Source of the DNA: Stieleria varia
GTDB lineage: Bacteria > Planctomycetota > Planctomycetia > Pirellulales > Pirellulaceae
DNA: 64,000 nt
Reading direction: 5' to 3'
Assembly (NCBI RefSeq): GCF_038443385.1
Contig: NZ_CP151726.1
Location: 434,001-498,000 of the forward strand
In this document: positions 28,967 through 39,700 of the stretch, piece after piece
How the letters are laid out: the number at the start of each line of letters is the position of its first letter
How positions within the stretch are numbered: the stretch's first letter is position 1
Notes under the pieces: model-generated
Told to the model about the DNA's origin: nothing
Database searches by the model: none
Seen by the model: the letters and a program-made list of their open reading frames with translations, nothing else
Position numbers and translations under genes: made by a program

Positions 28967-29377
28967 TCAGCCCACCAAGACCGCAAGGTACTTGAGAAAA
29001 CTGTCCGGCAGCTTTTCATCGGTTTGCATCTTGGAGATCTCCAGCAACTCTAGTGCTGCCTCCCGTATCGCACGATCGGTCACTGCTTCGTTGCGAACGG
29101 CGACGGCGGTGAGTTCTCGATAGACCGCTTGTGATTCTGCCGTCTTAGGATCGCTCAAGTGAACAATGTTACGCAGTGCAGCGGTCACGTCCACGTCGCG
29201 TATCGCGTGGTTGCCGGCGGAAGCTTTCAGAATCGCATCGACGAACAACCCGGTGACATCGATGCGTTGTGGGGTCTGTCGTGGTACCGGCGGATTGGGA
29301 CGCGACGTGACAGCTCGGTTGCGGCGACGCTTGTCTGCCGCTTTGAGTTTCGCTTTGAGGTCGTGCCGTTTCGCCAT
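28967..29377 (-). CDS. small hypothetical protein
   Basis: 136 residues, complete from an ATG at 29377. The first 35 residues are very basic (KRHDLKAKLKAADKRRRNR), then a helical domain follows with IRDVDVTAALRNIV and a Glu/Leu-rich C-part. The amphipathic, ordered second half supports it as coding. No signal peptide or membrane helix; the basic N-terminus could bind nucleic acid or acidic protein. I do not recognise the family. The 450 bases between it and the ABC gene show no gene, terminator or repeat that I can support. Confidence 0.65.
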   Translation of the reverse strand: MAKRHDLKAKLKAADKRRRNRAVTSRPNPPVPRQTPQRIDVTGLFVDAILKASAGNHAIRDVDVTAALRNIVHLSDPKTAESQAVYRELTAVAVRNEAVTDRAIREAALELLEISKMQTDEKLPDSFLKYLAVLVG

Positions 29378-29827
29378 CTCTAAACGTCGGGGTTGGAATG
29401 GGTTTGCAGTCTGCTCGCCACACAGGATTCGTCAGGGCCCCAAGATAGCAGCCTGATTGGAGTGGCAATTCATTCGCAGCTCATTTTACGTGAAAGTATG
29501 ATGCGGATTCGAGGTACCGACTTGGCTCGAACCCCCTCGCTCAAACGAAACCAGGGGCACCCGGGTATTCGGCAAGTCGAGAGGCAGATGAAATATTTCC
29601 TGTCGTGAACGAGGTCAGATTGATCCGCTGCTCAACTCAGAGCACCTCACGGACGGAAAAAACGTTTGAATTGGTACCACCTTTGACGGTTAGACGGCTC
29701 CCGATGTGGCGATTGTGATTCGCGTTTCCTTGAAACCTTTCATCAGAGGTTTGCGGCAAGCTACGCTCTCGGTGCAGCTCAACCCAAGGTCCGCCCCGAT
29801 TCACACCGCCATTGACCGCATCCTCGC

Positions 29828-30655
29828 ATGATTCATGTCCAGCATCTGACGAAAACCTACGAGGATTTGCAGCGTGGTCGATTTGTCGCGGTGGATCACA
29901 TTTCGTTTTCCGTCCAAAAAGGTGAGATCTTTGGACTGCTCGGCCCCAACGGTGCCGGCAAGACGACCGTCTTGCGAATGTTAAGCACCGTCTTGGAACC
30001 CACCAGCGGGATCGCCACCGTGGCGGGCTACGACGTCGTTCGAGACGCGGCGGATGTGCGTCGACACATCGGGTTTGTCAGCAACAACACGGCCATCTAC
30101 GACCGCATGACGGCTTGGGAACTGGTCGAGTACTTCGGTCGGTTGCACGGCATGCAACGTGACTATCTGAACGAACGTTTGGAGACCCTGTTCGATCAAT
30201 TGCGAATGAACGACTATCGTGACGTGCCCGGTGCGAAGATGTCGACGGGAATGAAGCAAAAGGTGTCGATCGCGCGGGCGATGGTTCACGATCCACCGGT
30301 TTTGGTTTTCGATGAAGCGACCTTGGGACTGGATGTTCTGGTTGCCCGCAACCTGTTGGCCGTCATCCGCTCACTGCGTGAAGCCGGCAAGTGTTTGATC
30401 TTTTCCACGCACATCATGAGCGAAGTCGAACGTTTGTGCGATCGAATCGCCGTGATGTACCGGGGCAAGATTCTCGACAGCGGAACGTTGAGCGAATTGA
30501 GAGACAGGCATGAAGAAAACGATTTTGAAGAACTCTTCTTTGGGCTCCTGAATCAGCACGAACAAAGAATTCAACAGTCATCAACGGCAGGGCACTCGAA
30601 ACACGTCGATTTGGATGTCGCCGATTTCGGCAAGGGGAATGGTCAGTACGCATGA
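29828..30655 (+). CDS. ABC transporter ATP-binding protein (NatA-like)
   Basis: 275 residues. Walker [10 protein letters not shown] near 39, a signature written STGMKQK near 138 as in NatA-type ATPases, Walker B VLVFDEAT near 160 (Ala in place of the usual Pro after the Glu), and the switch His in STHIMSE near 195. The stop overlaps the next start (ATGA), coupling it to the permease-protease gene. Together they form an export-type ABC system of the NatAB kind; the transported ion or molecule is not shown by sequence. Confidence 0.93.
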   Translation: MIHVQHLTKTYEDLQRGRFVAVDHISFSVQKGEIFGLLGPNGAGKTTVLRMLSTVLEPTSGIATVAGYDVVRDAADVRRHIGFVSNNTAIYDRMTAWELVEYFGRLHGMQRDYLNERLETLFDQLRMNDYRDVPGAKMSTGMKQKVSIARAMVHDPPVLVFDEATLGLDVLVARNLLAVIRSLREAGKCLIFSTHIMSEVERLCDRIAVMYRGKILDSGTLSELRDRHEENDFEELFFGLLNQHEQRIQQSSTAGHSKHVDLDVADFGKGNGQYA

Positions 30656-32886
30656 GTAAATCCGTCCGACACAAGCGTGTGATCGATCGAGCAGGTGACA
30701 AGCCACGTTGGAGCGCCATCTGGCTGATCTACATGCGCGAGATGCGTGACCAACTTCGCGATCGCCGAACACTTTTTACGATCGCGGTGCTGCCGATCAT
30801 GCTGTACCCGTTGGTCGGCATGTTGCTGTTGCAGATCGCTCAATTCTCGCGTCAGCACCCGACCTCGGTCTGCATCGTGGGGACAGAGCATCTGTCAAAT
30901 GTTCCCCCGCTGATTGACGGTGAGGAGTTCAGTGGCGATCTGAGCAAACATTCCGAAACGCTACAGATGATCTCGTATCGCTGGGACGAGTGGCCCGACA
31001 CCTTAGCATTGGATGAGCAGGCGACCGCTTGGGTCCGTAGCGGTCAATTCGATGTCGTCACCATCATTCCACCCGGTTTCGCGGATGAAACAAAACGCAA
31101 TGAGGATCCCGAGGCAGCGATCGAACTGCTGTACAACGTGGGCTCGGACCAATCGATGGTCGCTCGCGACCGTGTGACTCGTGTCTTGTCGGACTGGCGA
31201 GGCGGCTGGGTGCGAGATGATTTATCCGAGGCTGGCGTAAATCTGAAGATGTTGGAACCGTTTCATCTGAACGATCGTGACATTGCACCAGAACGCACTC
31301 GCGAAGCCGCTTTTTGGAGCAAGTTACTACCCTTCATCATGCTGGTCTGGGCGATGACCGGTGCGTTCTATCCCGCGATCGATTTGGTCGCAGGTGAAAA
31401 GGAACGCGGAACGCTAGAAACGTTGCTGTGCAGCCCCGCGTTGCGATCCGAGATCGTGTGGGGCAAACTCGCCGCCGTGACGACATTCAGCATGCTCACT
31501 GCACTGCTCAACGCGGGCAGCATGTTGCTGACCAGTGGTTTTGTGTTCAAACAAATGGGCGTCGGAATGGCTGCCGGGTCGTTCGGTGCGCCTCCGCTGT
31601 TGCCCATGCTGTGGTTGTTCGTCGCGTTGGTCCCGCTCTCGGCGTTGTTCAGCGCGTTGGCACTGGCCGTTGCCGCGATGGCACGCAGCAGCAAAGAAGG
31701 TCAGTATTACCTGATGCCATTGATGATGGTGACGCTGCCGTTGGTGATGTTGCCGATGTTGCCCGGCACGACATTGAATGTCGGCACCAGTTTGATTCCA
31801 GTGACCGGCATGTTTTTGATGGTTCGCAGTCTGGTCGAAGGTCAGTATGCCAACGCATTGTTTTACCTGCCCATGGTCGCAACGGTCACTGCGGTTTGCC
31901 TCTCTTTGGCGGCACGTTGGGCTCGACGACAGTTCGAAGACGAGTCGGTGCTGTTCGGCGGCGGGGAACAGTGGGAATTGAGCATGTGGGTTCGCCACCT
32001 GTGGCGCGACCGTCAGATGGCCGCCACGCCGGCACAAGCGTATGCGTGTGGAGCGATCATCTTGGTCACACTGTTCTTTGCCCGCTTGGCGGTCACGGAG
32101 ATGCCGCAGAGTTTTGCCGGCATCGCAAAGATGGTGATGCTGCCCCAAGTGCTGATCGTGTTTCCAGCCCTGTTGATGGCGACCATGTTGACGACATCGA
32201 TTCGCAAGAGTCTGCGAATTCGGATGCCACACTGGACGACGGTCCCCTTGGCGGTACTGCTGGGATTGACCTTGCATCCAAGCTACGTGATGTTGGCTCA
32301 GTGCATCAGCTACCTCTATCCGGTCAGCGAACAAACCGCTGTCGCGATGAAGCCCTTTGCCGAGCAGATCGCCAGTGCTCCTTGGATGTCAGTCGTACTG
32401 CTGATGGCAGCGGTTCCGGCAATCTGCGAGGAACTCGCTTTCCGCGGGTTTGTGTTCGGCGGTTTGGTACGCGAAAAAGGTCGTTTGAGAGCCGTCGTCG
32501 TCACCGCGGTGATGTTCGGGATTTCACACGGCGTGCTGCAGCAGTCCATCGCCGCGACGATCATGGGATTGATGCTCGGTTGGGTTGCACTGAAGACCGG
32601 CAGCGTGCTGCCCGGCATCCTGATTCACTTCACCAACAACGCGTTGTCCGTATCCATGGAACGAATCGCCGAGACCCAGTCGCCGATCTCGACGTTGCTG
32701 TTGGTCACGGGTGAAGCCGGTACGACGTATCATCCGATGTGGATCGTGACCAGCATCGGGATTGCCGCCACCTGTCTGCTGTACTTTGGAACTCTGCGAG
32801 TTGCGGACGAAGGCAAGGCGGCGGACTTGATCCAAGAGCACGATGAATTGCTCGATCCGAGCAGCCCGCTGACGGCAACGGCGTAG
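30652..32886 (+). CDS. ABC transporter permease fused to CPBP intramembrane protease
   Basis: 744 residues in two parts. Residues 20-440 are a NatB/ABC-2 type permease: an N-terminal helix, a large extracytoplasmic domain (about 75-215) and a helix bundle with [14 protein letters not shown] near 245. Residues about 460-720 form a second membrane part with all three CPBP protease motifs: EELAFRGF near 589, FGISHG near 622 and HFTNNA near 660. CPBP proteins are glutamic-type intramembrane proteases (CAAX protease relatives). The fusion suggests proteolysis linked to transport. It overlaps the ATPase gene by four bases. Confidence 0.92.
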   Translation: MSKSVRHKRVIDRAGDKPRWSAIWLIYMREMRDQLRDRRTLFTIAVLPIMLYPLVGMLLLQIAQFSRQHPTSVCIVGTEHLSNVPPLIDGEEFSGDLSKHSETLQMISYRWDEWPDTLALDEQATAWVRSGQFDVVTIIPPGFADETKRNEDPEAAIELLYNVGSDQSMVARDRVTRVLSDWRGGWVRDDLSEAGVNLKMLEPFHLNDRDIAPERTREAAFWSKLLPFIMLVWAMTGAFYPAIDLVAGEKERGTLETLLCSPALRSEIVWGKLAAVTTFSMLTALLNAGSMLLTSGFVFKQMGVGMAAGSFGAPPLLPMLWLFVALVPLSALFSALALAVAAMARSSKEGQYYLMPLMMVTLPLVMLPMLPGTTLNVGTSLIPVTGMFLMVRSLVEGQYANALFYLPMVATVTAVCLSLAARWARRQFEDESVLFGGGEQWELSMWVRHLWRDRQMAATPAQAYACGAIILVTLFFARLAVTEMPQSFAGIAKMVMLPQVLIVFPALLMATMLTTSIRKSLRIRMPHWTTVPLAVLLGLTLHPSYVMLAQCISYLYPVSEQTAVAMKPFAEQIASAPWMSVVLLMAAVPAICEELAFRGFVFGGLVREKGRLRAVVVTAVMFGISHGVLQQSIAATIMGLMLGWVALKTGSVLPGILIHFTNNALSVSMERIAETQSPISTLLLVTGEAGTTYHPMWIVTSIGIAATCLLYFGTLRVADEGKAADLIQEHDELLDPSSPLTATA

Positions 32887-32908
32887 TGACAGAAGTACGT
32901 CAGGCCTC

Positions 32909-32969
32909 GTACGTCAGACTTTCTAGCCTGACATGCGGCGAGAATGTCAGGCTAGAAAGCCTGACGTAC
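32909..32969. terminator. long palindrome between converging genes
   Basis: 26-bp arms (32909-32934 and 32944-32969, 25 of 26 paired) with a 9-base loop. It lies between the end of the permease gene and the end of the deacetylase gene. It lacks a strong T-run, so bidirectional termination is a guess. The right arm encodes the last residues of the deacetylase-like protein. Confidence 0.5.
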
Positions 32970-33875
32970 GCAGGCTTGGCTTGCCAAACGCAGTGTTGTT
33001 GCGTGAATGTCCACGATGTCGTCGACCAGCGGTGCGTAACCGCCCGCCATCGCGATCGCTAAGGCAATTCCCCGCTCGCGGCACCAGCGAATGACGGTTT
33101 CGTCACGCTTCCCCAGCCCCGTTTTGGTCAATGACATTCGCCCCAGGCGATCTCCCGAGTAGGGATCAGCGCCGGCGAGATAAATCGCTAGATCGCATCC
33201 GCCGGCTTGGCGAATCATTTCGTCCAGCCTTTGCAATCCGTCAGCGAGCATTGCCAGATAGGCCGTGTCGCCGGTTCCATCGGCCAGTGGGATGTCGATG
33301 TCACTGGCGACTTTGCGAAGCGGAAAATTCTTTTCTCCGTGCATGGAAAATGTGATCGCGGAGGAGTCCCCGCTCAGAATCGACGCAGTACCGTTGCCCT
33401 GATGAACGTCCAAGTCGATCACGCAGGCTTGTCGAACTAGACCTTCGTGTTGCATCACGCGAATCGCGACGGCCGCATCGTTGAACACACAGTAGCCTTC
33501 GCCGGCAGCGGCAAAGGCGTGATGCGTGCCACCGGCCAGGTTTGCCGAGACACCGTCCGCGAGCGCCGCCCGGGCCGCGGCGATCGTTGCTCCGGTGCTG
33601 CGTCGGGATCGCTCGTTCATCTTCGGCGACCAAGGAAATCCGATCCTGCGTATCTCGGCGATGGACAGGTCCCCGTTCTTGACTCGACCGATGTAGTCTC
33701 TGTCATGGCACAGCATCAATTCCTCGTCGTTGGCCGCCGGTGGAACCAGCAGTGTGTCGCTGCTATGTCGATCGTCTTGGGCAACACGTTGTCGCAACAA
33801 TCGATACTTGGACATCGGAAATCGATGACCTTCGGGCAGTGGTAGCTCAAAGTGATCGGTGTAGTACAATCGCAC
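32952..33875 (-). CDS. histone deacetylase-like amidohydrolase
   Basis: 307 residues from a GTG at 33875. The arginase/deacetylase fold is clear: GGTHHAFAAAGEGYCVFND with the catalytic His pair, DLDVHQGNGT with zinc-binding Asp and His, and GADPYSGD with the third zinc Asp. Bacterial members deacetylate polyamines, acetoin-related compounds or proteins; the substrate here is not known. Cytoplasmic. The last few residues are encoded in the arm of a palindrome, so the C-terminus may be a later addition. It is divergent from the small membrane protein gene with 48 bases between starts. Confidence 0.9.
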   Translation of the reverse strand: MRLYYTDHFELPLPEGHRFPMSKYRLLRQRVAQDDRHSSDTLLVPPAANDEELMLCHDRDYIGRVKNGDLSIAEIRRIGFPWSPKMNERSRRSTGATIAAARAALADGVSANLAGGTHHAFAAAGEGYCVFNDAAVAIRVMQHEGLVRQACVIDLDVHQGNGTASILSGDSSAITFSMHGEKNFPLRKVASDIDIPLADGTGDTAYLAMLADGLQRLDEMIRQAGGCDLAIYLAGADPYSGDRLGRMSLTKTGLGKRDETVIRWCRERGIALAIAMAGGYAPLVDDIVDIHATTLRLASQACVRQAF

Positions 33876-33923
33876 GGCAGGTCAACAGAAGTGAAAACGG
33901 TCCACAGAAAGGAAATCGAGACG

Positions 33924-34520
33924 ATGACAAACGACCCCGCTCAGAATCCGTACACCGCCAGCCAACAGGACGGCGGCGAGTCACTGACGAATCTCAAGCA
34001 TATCATCCAGGGCAACTCACGCACGGGCATGATCATCACGTTTGCGTTGATTCAAGGCATCGTGATCGTCTCTGCCATCATGGTGTTCATGGTTTTCTCT
34101 CGTCGTCAGCCCGGCGATTCACTATTGGGACTGGATAGCGATTCCATGATTTGGATCGTCCTGGGAGGAGGTATCGCATTGGTCTCGATCATCGCAACGG
34201 TGGTGCTGCGAGCTGTGTTTCGCAGCATCGCCTATGGAGAATTCCGCGGGGCGAATGTGGACCCTGAGGTGATGCGGGAAACCAACGCCAGCGTTCCCCA
34301 GGCGGTCCCCAAGCTCATCGGCGCGTTTCAAACACGGACGATCATCGGCCAAGCAATCCTGGAAGGCGCTGCTATGATCAATGCGGTGCTAATGTTCGTG
34401 AACGACAACCTGCTGCATGTGATTCCGATCGTGGTGCTGGTGGTCGGCGTGGGGTTGCAGGTTCCCACGCCGGGAAAGATCCGCGACTGGATTGAAAACG
34501 CTTTCTTGCATTCACCTTGA
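33924..34520 (+). CDS. small multi-pass membrane protein, unknown function
   Basis: 198 residues with about four transmembrane helices: near 35-60, 75-100, 145-160 and 165-180. The N-terminus is short, polar and cytoplasmic-looking (NDPAQNPYTASQQ). The ATG at 33924 follows AAAGGAAAT, a good ribosome site; the open frame extends upstream to a GTG that would overlap the divergent deacetylase gene. I do not recognise a named family. Confidence 0.8.
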   Translation: MTNDPAQNPYTASQQDGGESLTNLKHIIQGNSRTGMIITFALIQGIVIVSAIMVFMVFSRRQPGDSLLGLDSDSMIWIVLGGGIALVSIIATVVLRAVFRSIAYGEFRGANVDPEVMRETNASVPQAVPKLIGAFQTRTIIGQAILEGAAMINAVLMFVNDNLLHVIPIVVLVVGVGLQVPTPGKIRDWIENAFLHSP

Positions 34521-34585
34521 ACATCGCGTCTGTGTTCTCAATGGGGTTGCCATGGCAGCCCAGGTTTCTGCTGCACGTCTCGCAA

Positions 34586-34673
34586 CAGACACCTCCCCCA
34601 AGTTCCTTGGTGGAGGTGACAGCAGACCCCGCGCAAACCCCATATGCCACAACACCAAACTTTGGGCAGTCAG
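34586..34673 (+). repeat. R1 fragment (copy c) next to an R2 end
   Basis: 34586-34628 holds the R1 palindrome with loop TTC and one arm change; the rest of R1 is missing. About 22 bases later (34650-34673) is the right end of R2, with CACCAAACTTTGGGCAGTC. Both families sit together in the 207-bp gap between two gene ends. Confidence 0.6.
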
Positions 34674-34727
34674 GCTCACGCGATCTTCAAAGGCATCAAC
34701 ACGGTTTGCACCTCGTGCACCCGGTGA

Positions 34728-35594
34728 CTATTTCGCCACACGGCGGCGGAAGTTGCGGGCGATTTCTTGCATCATCAACGGCAGTTTGCTGCGCAAGAAA
34801 TTGCTGCCGTTGAACCACTCCTGGGGCTCATGCATCAATACACGTGCTTCCACGAAACAGGTTTCCGCCGGCTCGCTCAGACGTTGGATGCTCAGGTAGC
34901 CAGCCAAACCCTTGTAGGGCACCGTCATCTCGTCGGAATCAGCATCGATACGTTTCCAACCGTTGGGAGAAATTCCACTCGGCGAATCAAAGCCCGGGTC
35001 CAGGTGAAAGCGGTAGGTCAGTTCGTCTTCGCTCTCGTCGCGAGCGACACGGATGACACCCTGCAGTTCAACTTTGTCCAGTAGCGGCACGGCGAACATC
35101 ACGAGTGTCTCGTCGTCGCTAAGTGTCGCATTGTTTTTCTCTCGTTCCTCCTCGGTCAACAATCGTCCGGTCCAACGATCCTTTTCGGCGCCACCACCGG
35201 TGATCTTAGACGTCACATCTTGGTCGCGTAGCGAGTCAAACGAAGCATGAACGAGGAACGCCATATGGACGGAGTGTCCGATGCGTTGGTCCGCTTCATC
35301 GCGTAGATAGTCCAGGTCGATCTCGACGGGAGCGACGGCGGAGTCTCGGGTAAAGGCCTTCCATTTCGCCTTGCCGACGAGCGACTGCATCGCGTCAAGC
35401 TGTTCTTTCGCCGACTGCTGCGTGTTGAGCGTCGGTGGAGGCAACGTGAACGATCGCCCGGAAAACTCAATCGTCTTGAAGTCATCGGTCGCGACGTCCT
35501 GGGCAACCACGCGTTGGGCATCGGAAATCGTTCCGATGCAACAAACGACCAGCGTGATCAGAACATGACTCGAAAGTGACCACCGCACGTTCAC
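34728..35594 (-). CDS. secreted hypothetical protein of the TPR operon
   Basis: 288 residues from a GTG at 35594 that overlaps the upstream stop (GTGA), so it is coupled to the TPR gene. A signal peptide (about 1-31, ending near DAQRVVAQ) leads to a mixed alpha/beta body with VEIDLDYLRDEADQRIGHSVHMAFLVHA near 90-115 (given by position) and conserved Trp/Arg near 140. Likely periplasmic. I do not recognise the domain. Last gene of a three-gene minus-strand group. Confidence 0.8.
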   Translation of the reverse strand: MNVRWSLSSHVLITLVVCCIGTISDAQRVVAQDVATDDFKTIEFSGRSFTLPPPTLNTQQSAKEQLDAMQSLVGKAKWKAFTRDSAVAPVEIDLDYLRDEADQRIGHSVHMAFLVHASFDSLRDQDVTSKITGGGAEKDRWTGRLLTEEEREKNNATLSDDETLVMFAVPLLDKVELQGVIRVARDESEDELTYRFHLDPGFDSPSGISPNGWKRIDADSDEMTVPYKGLAGYLSIQRLSEPAETCFVEARVLMHEPQEWFNGSNFLRSKLPLMMQEIARNFRRRVAK

Positions 35595-36628
35595 TTGCCA
35601 TACCCTGGGTAGCGTTGTTCCAGTTCCTGGCGTGCTTCGGCGACCCGTTCAGGTCGTCCGACTTGTGGCCACAGTTCGACCAAGCGTGAGAGTGCTTGGG
35701 CGTGGGCGTCGGGTTGGCTGGAGAACAGCAGGTGCGTGTGCAGGTAGGCCATGATGGCACCTTCCTTGTCACCCATCGCGTCGTAGCTGGCACCTTGTGC
35801 GTTATAGATTCGCGCAGCCATTTCGACATCGTTGGGGCTGAGTTCTTCGATCAACCCGTTGACGATCTTGAGGGCTTCGTCGCCCTTGCCGTTGTTTGCC
35901 AACGCGACGGCGCGGCCGGCTTGCGAAAGTTTTTGTAGTCGCAACACGGCGGCAGAATTCACCTGCAATCCGAGAACTTCGTTGAAGGCTGCGTCGGCGG
36001 CTGCCACGTCACCTTTGGCAAGCTGCGCGACACCAGTCAGGTACTTGGACTCGACCTTCATTTCCGTCGTCGGTGCGTTCTTGAGCGACCCGTAGTACAA
36101 AATCGCTTGGTCATGATTGTTCAATGCCAGCGCGAGATCGCCGAGCAACCGGGCAACGGAATAGAAGTGGTAAGAATCGCTGTTGGAGCGGGCAAAGGCA
36201 AGTGCAGCCTGTGCTGCGGCGGCCTTGTCACCACGACCTGCCAACGCCAGGCGTGCCTTTGCCAGCAGCAGGTAGTACGCCGCATCGGCTTTGATGGCGG
36301 CTCGTGGCAACGTTGCGACGTTCAGACCTTCGAGTTCTTCGACGGCGTCCTCGTAGTTACCTCCCAGTGCGGCCTCACGACCTTTGGTCAACTCGCTCGG
36401 GTCGCCTTGATAGAGGATCTTGCGAATGTCGCCGGCGAGGAAAGTCTTCTCGTTGGCGCCTGTCTTGAGCTTCACCCCGTTCTTGTCAGCCTGTACGATC
36501 TGACCGGACGTCGGTGTCGTGCTGTCGTTTGTGTAAACCCGGTCGGTTTGGGCCATTGCGACTTGGCCGGAAAGGGTCACCAGCAGGACCGCCAGCAACA
36601 CACGAATATCGGCAAAGAGGTTTTTCAT
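35591..36628 (-). CDS. exported TPR-repeat protein
   Basis: 345 residues from the ATG at 36628, which starts a signal peptide (MKNLFADIRVLLAVLL to VAMAQ). Near residues 30-75 lies a short beta-rich domain (VYTNDSTTPTSGQIVQADKNGVKL by position), then TPR-like helical repeats with alternating Ala-rich helices to the C-terminus. TPRs bind partner proteins; the gene order suggests a periplasmic assembly with the 1000-residue TPR protein and the 288-residue secreted protein. The longer frame to 36745 is not supported. Confidence 0.85.
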   Translation of the reverse strand: MKNLFADIRVLLAVLLVTLSGQVAMAQTDRVYTNDSTTPTSGQIVQADKNGVKLKTGANEKTFLAGDIRKILYQGDPSELTKGREAALGGNYEDAVEELEGLNVATLPRAAIKADAAYYLLLAKARLALAGRGDKAAAAQAALAFARSNSDSYHFYSVARLLGDLALALNNHDQAILYYGSLKNAPTTEMKVESKYLTGVAQLAKGDVAAADAAFNEVLGLQVNSAAVLRLQKLSQAGRAVALANNGKGDEALKIVNGLIEELSPNDVEMAARIYNAQGASYDAMGDKEGAIMAYLHTHLLFSSQPDAHAQALSRLVELWPQVGRPERVAEARQELEQRYPGYGK

Positions 36629-36710
36629 GTTGGGTATCGAGAATTGAGAGGAGCGTGTTTGATTGGAGGCGAGCGAAAGAACGGAACGTGGAGTTCGAGT
36701 TGGCGGGTGA

Positions 36711-39700
36711 TCACGCGGGCGGCAAACCGACTGGTTTCTCACCAACGTCGCGTTGGATCTGTTTCAACAATCGGTCGTACTTGTCGCGTTGCTGGGCACC
36801 ACCCATGTCGGGATACAACGTGTTCATTTGGTTGATGTCCTTGATCGCCTTTTTCATCGTCGCGTCGTTCTTCTTTACTTTGCCCATCAAGTACAAACAA
36901 AGGGCAACGTGGTAGCGTGATTCAAAGAATTTGTCACGGAAGGCCGGGTTGCGTTTGGCTTGGGTGCTGATGATCGCCCAACCCCAGATCACATTCTTGT
37001 TGTCGGGACCCGGACGCCCTCCCACCAACGCGGACTCGTAGGCCTTGTAGGCGAAATTGGGGTTGCCCAACTCGGCGGCCCAAGATTCATAAGCCTGGGC
37101 GGCTTCGATTTGAGCGTCCAGCATGGTCGGTTTGTCTTTCAGGATGCCTTCGAGAACGTCCAGAGAATCCTTGTAGCTACCGACCAGACGCAGTGCACGA
37201 GCGTAGAGAAACTTTGTGGTGAGGTCACCATTGTTATCCACCAGTTTTTTGAGAACGGCGATGGAGTCGTTCATCAACTCAGCGGCGGAACCGGTGGCTT
37301 TGACATCGGTCGGCTGCATCGATGTTTCACCCATCGACATCAGTGTCTGAGCGACCCAGCGGAGCGTCGGTTCGTCTTGGGTGTTTGCCGCGATTCGATT
37401 GAGGAACACCTTGAAGACTTCGATCAGTTTTTCACGTTTGGCCGGTGCGGCTTTCTCGAGTTGTTCACTGACGTCGCGTGCCAAGCGAATGTAAGTCTGC
37501 GTCAACTCTTGCTGAGCGTTTGGGCCGTTGAATGATTTGCGCAAGTTGTCCATCGTAGCGCTCATGCGATCCAAGAACGCAGCGGGATCATCGCCTCGCA
37601 GCATTTCTTTGACCAGAACTTTCAGCTCGGTGCTGTACAGATCACCGGAAAAGTTTTCGTTGGGGGCGCCCAGCGTGTCGACCAGCTTCAGCGGTCCGTA
37701 CTTTTCATCGTCCAGCACCTTGAGTGCTTGCTGGCTTTTGTCTTGGCGATCCAAGATCTTGGCGAGCACCAACGCCGCCTGCATGGCTTCGGCATCGACG
37801 AGGTTTCCTTCGATCTCGTTCAGGCCGGCGGCCAAAATGGTGTCAGCCTTTGCGGTCAAGGTTTCCGCTTTGGCGTCATCGCCATCGATCCTGGATTGGA
37901 TCGCAGCGTTCCAGAGCAGCTGGCCGAGCAGACGTTTGAAATAGGCACGCTCGGTACCCTCACCCATCGCATCGATGAGCGCTTCGGCACCGGCGTAGTC
38001 GTCTTTTTTCAGCATCAGCCGAATACGCAAGCCTTGTGCGGCGTTGGCCTTGGGGTCATCGGGCCAGTTCTCGGTCAGGAACTTGCCCAATGAATCCAGT
38101 TGCGTGATCACACCATCGCTTTCATCGTCGGGGATTTCCTGCAGCAACATTTGCAGAGAAGTCAATGCGACGAGACCGCCATCGAGGCCGACCGGCGTGC
38201 CACGAGCTGTCCTGGCGAGAAAGCTGCCCACTACGGCGGCGTCCCGGTGTCGCTCTTGTTGGTAGAGCAAGTATGCCAGGATCTGACGAGCTTGGTTGAG
38301 TTGTTGCGTATCGGTCTCGGAAGTGGCCATCCCCAAGCCCGCGCGGATGGTTTGGACGGCGATCGACCGCGTGTCGGCGAGTTGCTTGGTGATTTGCTCG
38401 ATCTCGGCTTTCAGCTCGGGCGTCTCGGGTTGTTCGGACAGCAACTTGATCGACTCGGAAAGGTTCTCGGTGGCCGAGAGCAATTCGATCGTGACTTCCA
38501 AGCCATCGTCAAAACTCTTGGGCGGCTCTGCGCTGGGGCCTTCCGCGGCACCTTCTTCGATACCGAGTTTCGCCAACAGCTCTTTCGATTCTTCATTGTG
38601 CGGACCGGGGATCTTGCTGGCGGCCAGCAGCAGTTGGCGGCCATCGGACTCCGCACGTTTGCTGTCCGTCGGCTTTTGTTCTTTGTCCGCCGCTTTGGCG
38701 AGGTAGGCTTTGGCGAGGTCGACACGGTACTCCTGGACGGCCTGCGACGTCCGTTCGTCGGGTCGGATTTGTCGGCCGATGTCTTTTGTCTTCGCGATCG
38801 CTTCGTCGAATTTCGGTGGTTGCTCCGCAAGCTGCAGTCGGATGTAACCAGCAGCGGCCAGGAACTTGGCATCACGCAGCGGATCGGCCTCGGGTTGGTC
38901 CAGCATGTCGAGGAAGTTATCCGTCGCCTCCTTGGTCTTTCCCAACATCTCATTGATCTGGCCCATGCTGGCCAACGCGATGACACCGATGGGATAGCGT
39001 GAGTACTTTTTATTCAACTCCGCAAATCGTTCCAGCGCATCCTCCAAAATGGCTTTGGCATCGGTGCCCGGTTTGTCGTAGGTTTTGGCCGCCAGCATGA
39101 GCGACTCGGCGGCATTCAATTTGGCTTGCAGGTAGTCGGCTTGATATTGTTCGCGGAGCTTTGCTTTCTTGGGTTCCTTTCTGGCATCGATCGCTTCCTT
39201 TCGCATATCTTCGATCTTGGTTTTCAGATCGTCGATGATCTCGTTGAACGTTTTTGACGCGGCCGTGTATGAATTCCTCGCTTCGTCACGTTTTGCGTTG
39301 TCGGCGTCTCCCGACAGCAGTTGTGCGGCGCGGATCATTTGCAGCTTGCCCAGCATCAACCGGGCTTCGGACTGTCTTGGATTGGACGGTCCGCTGATGA
39401 ACTTGCTGAGGGATTTTTCGGCGTCAAGAAAAAAGGTGTCTCGATCAGCCGCCCGACGCGAGGAGACTGCAGCGTCGATGTACGTTTGGGCTTTTTCCAG
39501 CTCGGTCGCGGCTTTGAAATCGGGGTCGACGCCGGGATACTTGTCGAGCCGTTCCAGGTAAGCGATCGCGGTGTCAAAGTAGCCCGCGGCGCGGAGCTGT
39601 TTGACGAAGTCCGCCGCCGGTTCGCCGTCCGCGACGGCGGGGCGTGCCATTGCGGTGAGCAAAATCGCAACAACGATCGCCGCGACGGTCAGTTTCTGTC

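Noticed and set aside
31428-32714. 428-codon frame inside the permease/CPBP gene
   Set aside because: Out-of-frame with a gene that has all expected motifs; Arg/Gly-rich shadow.
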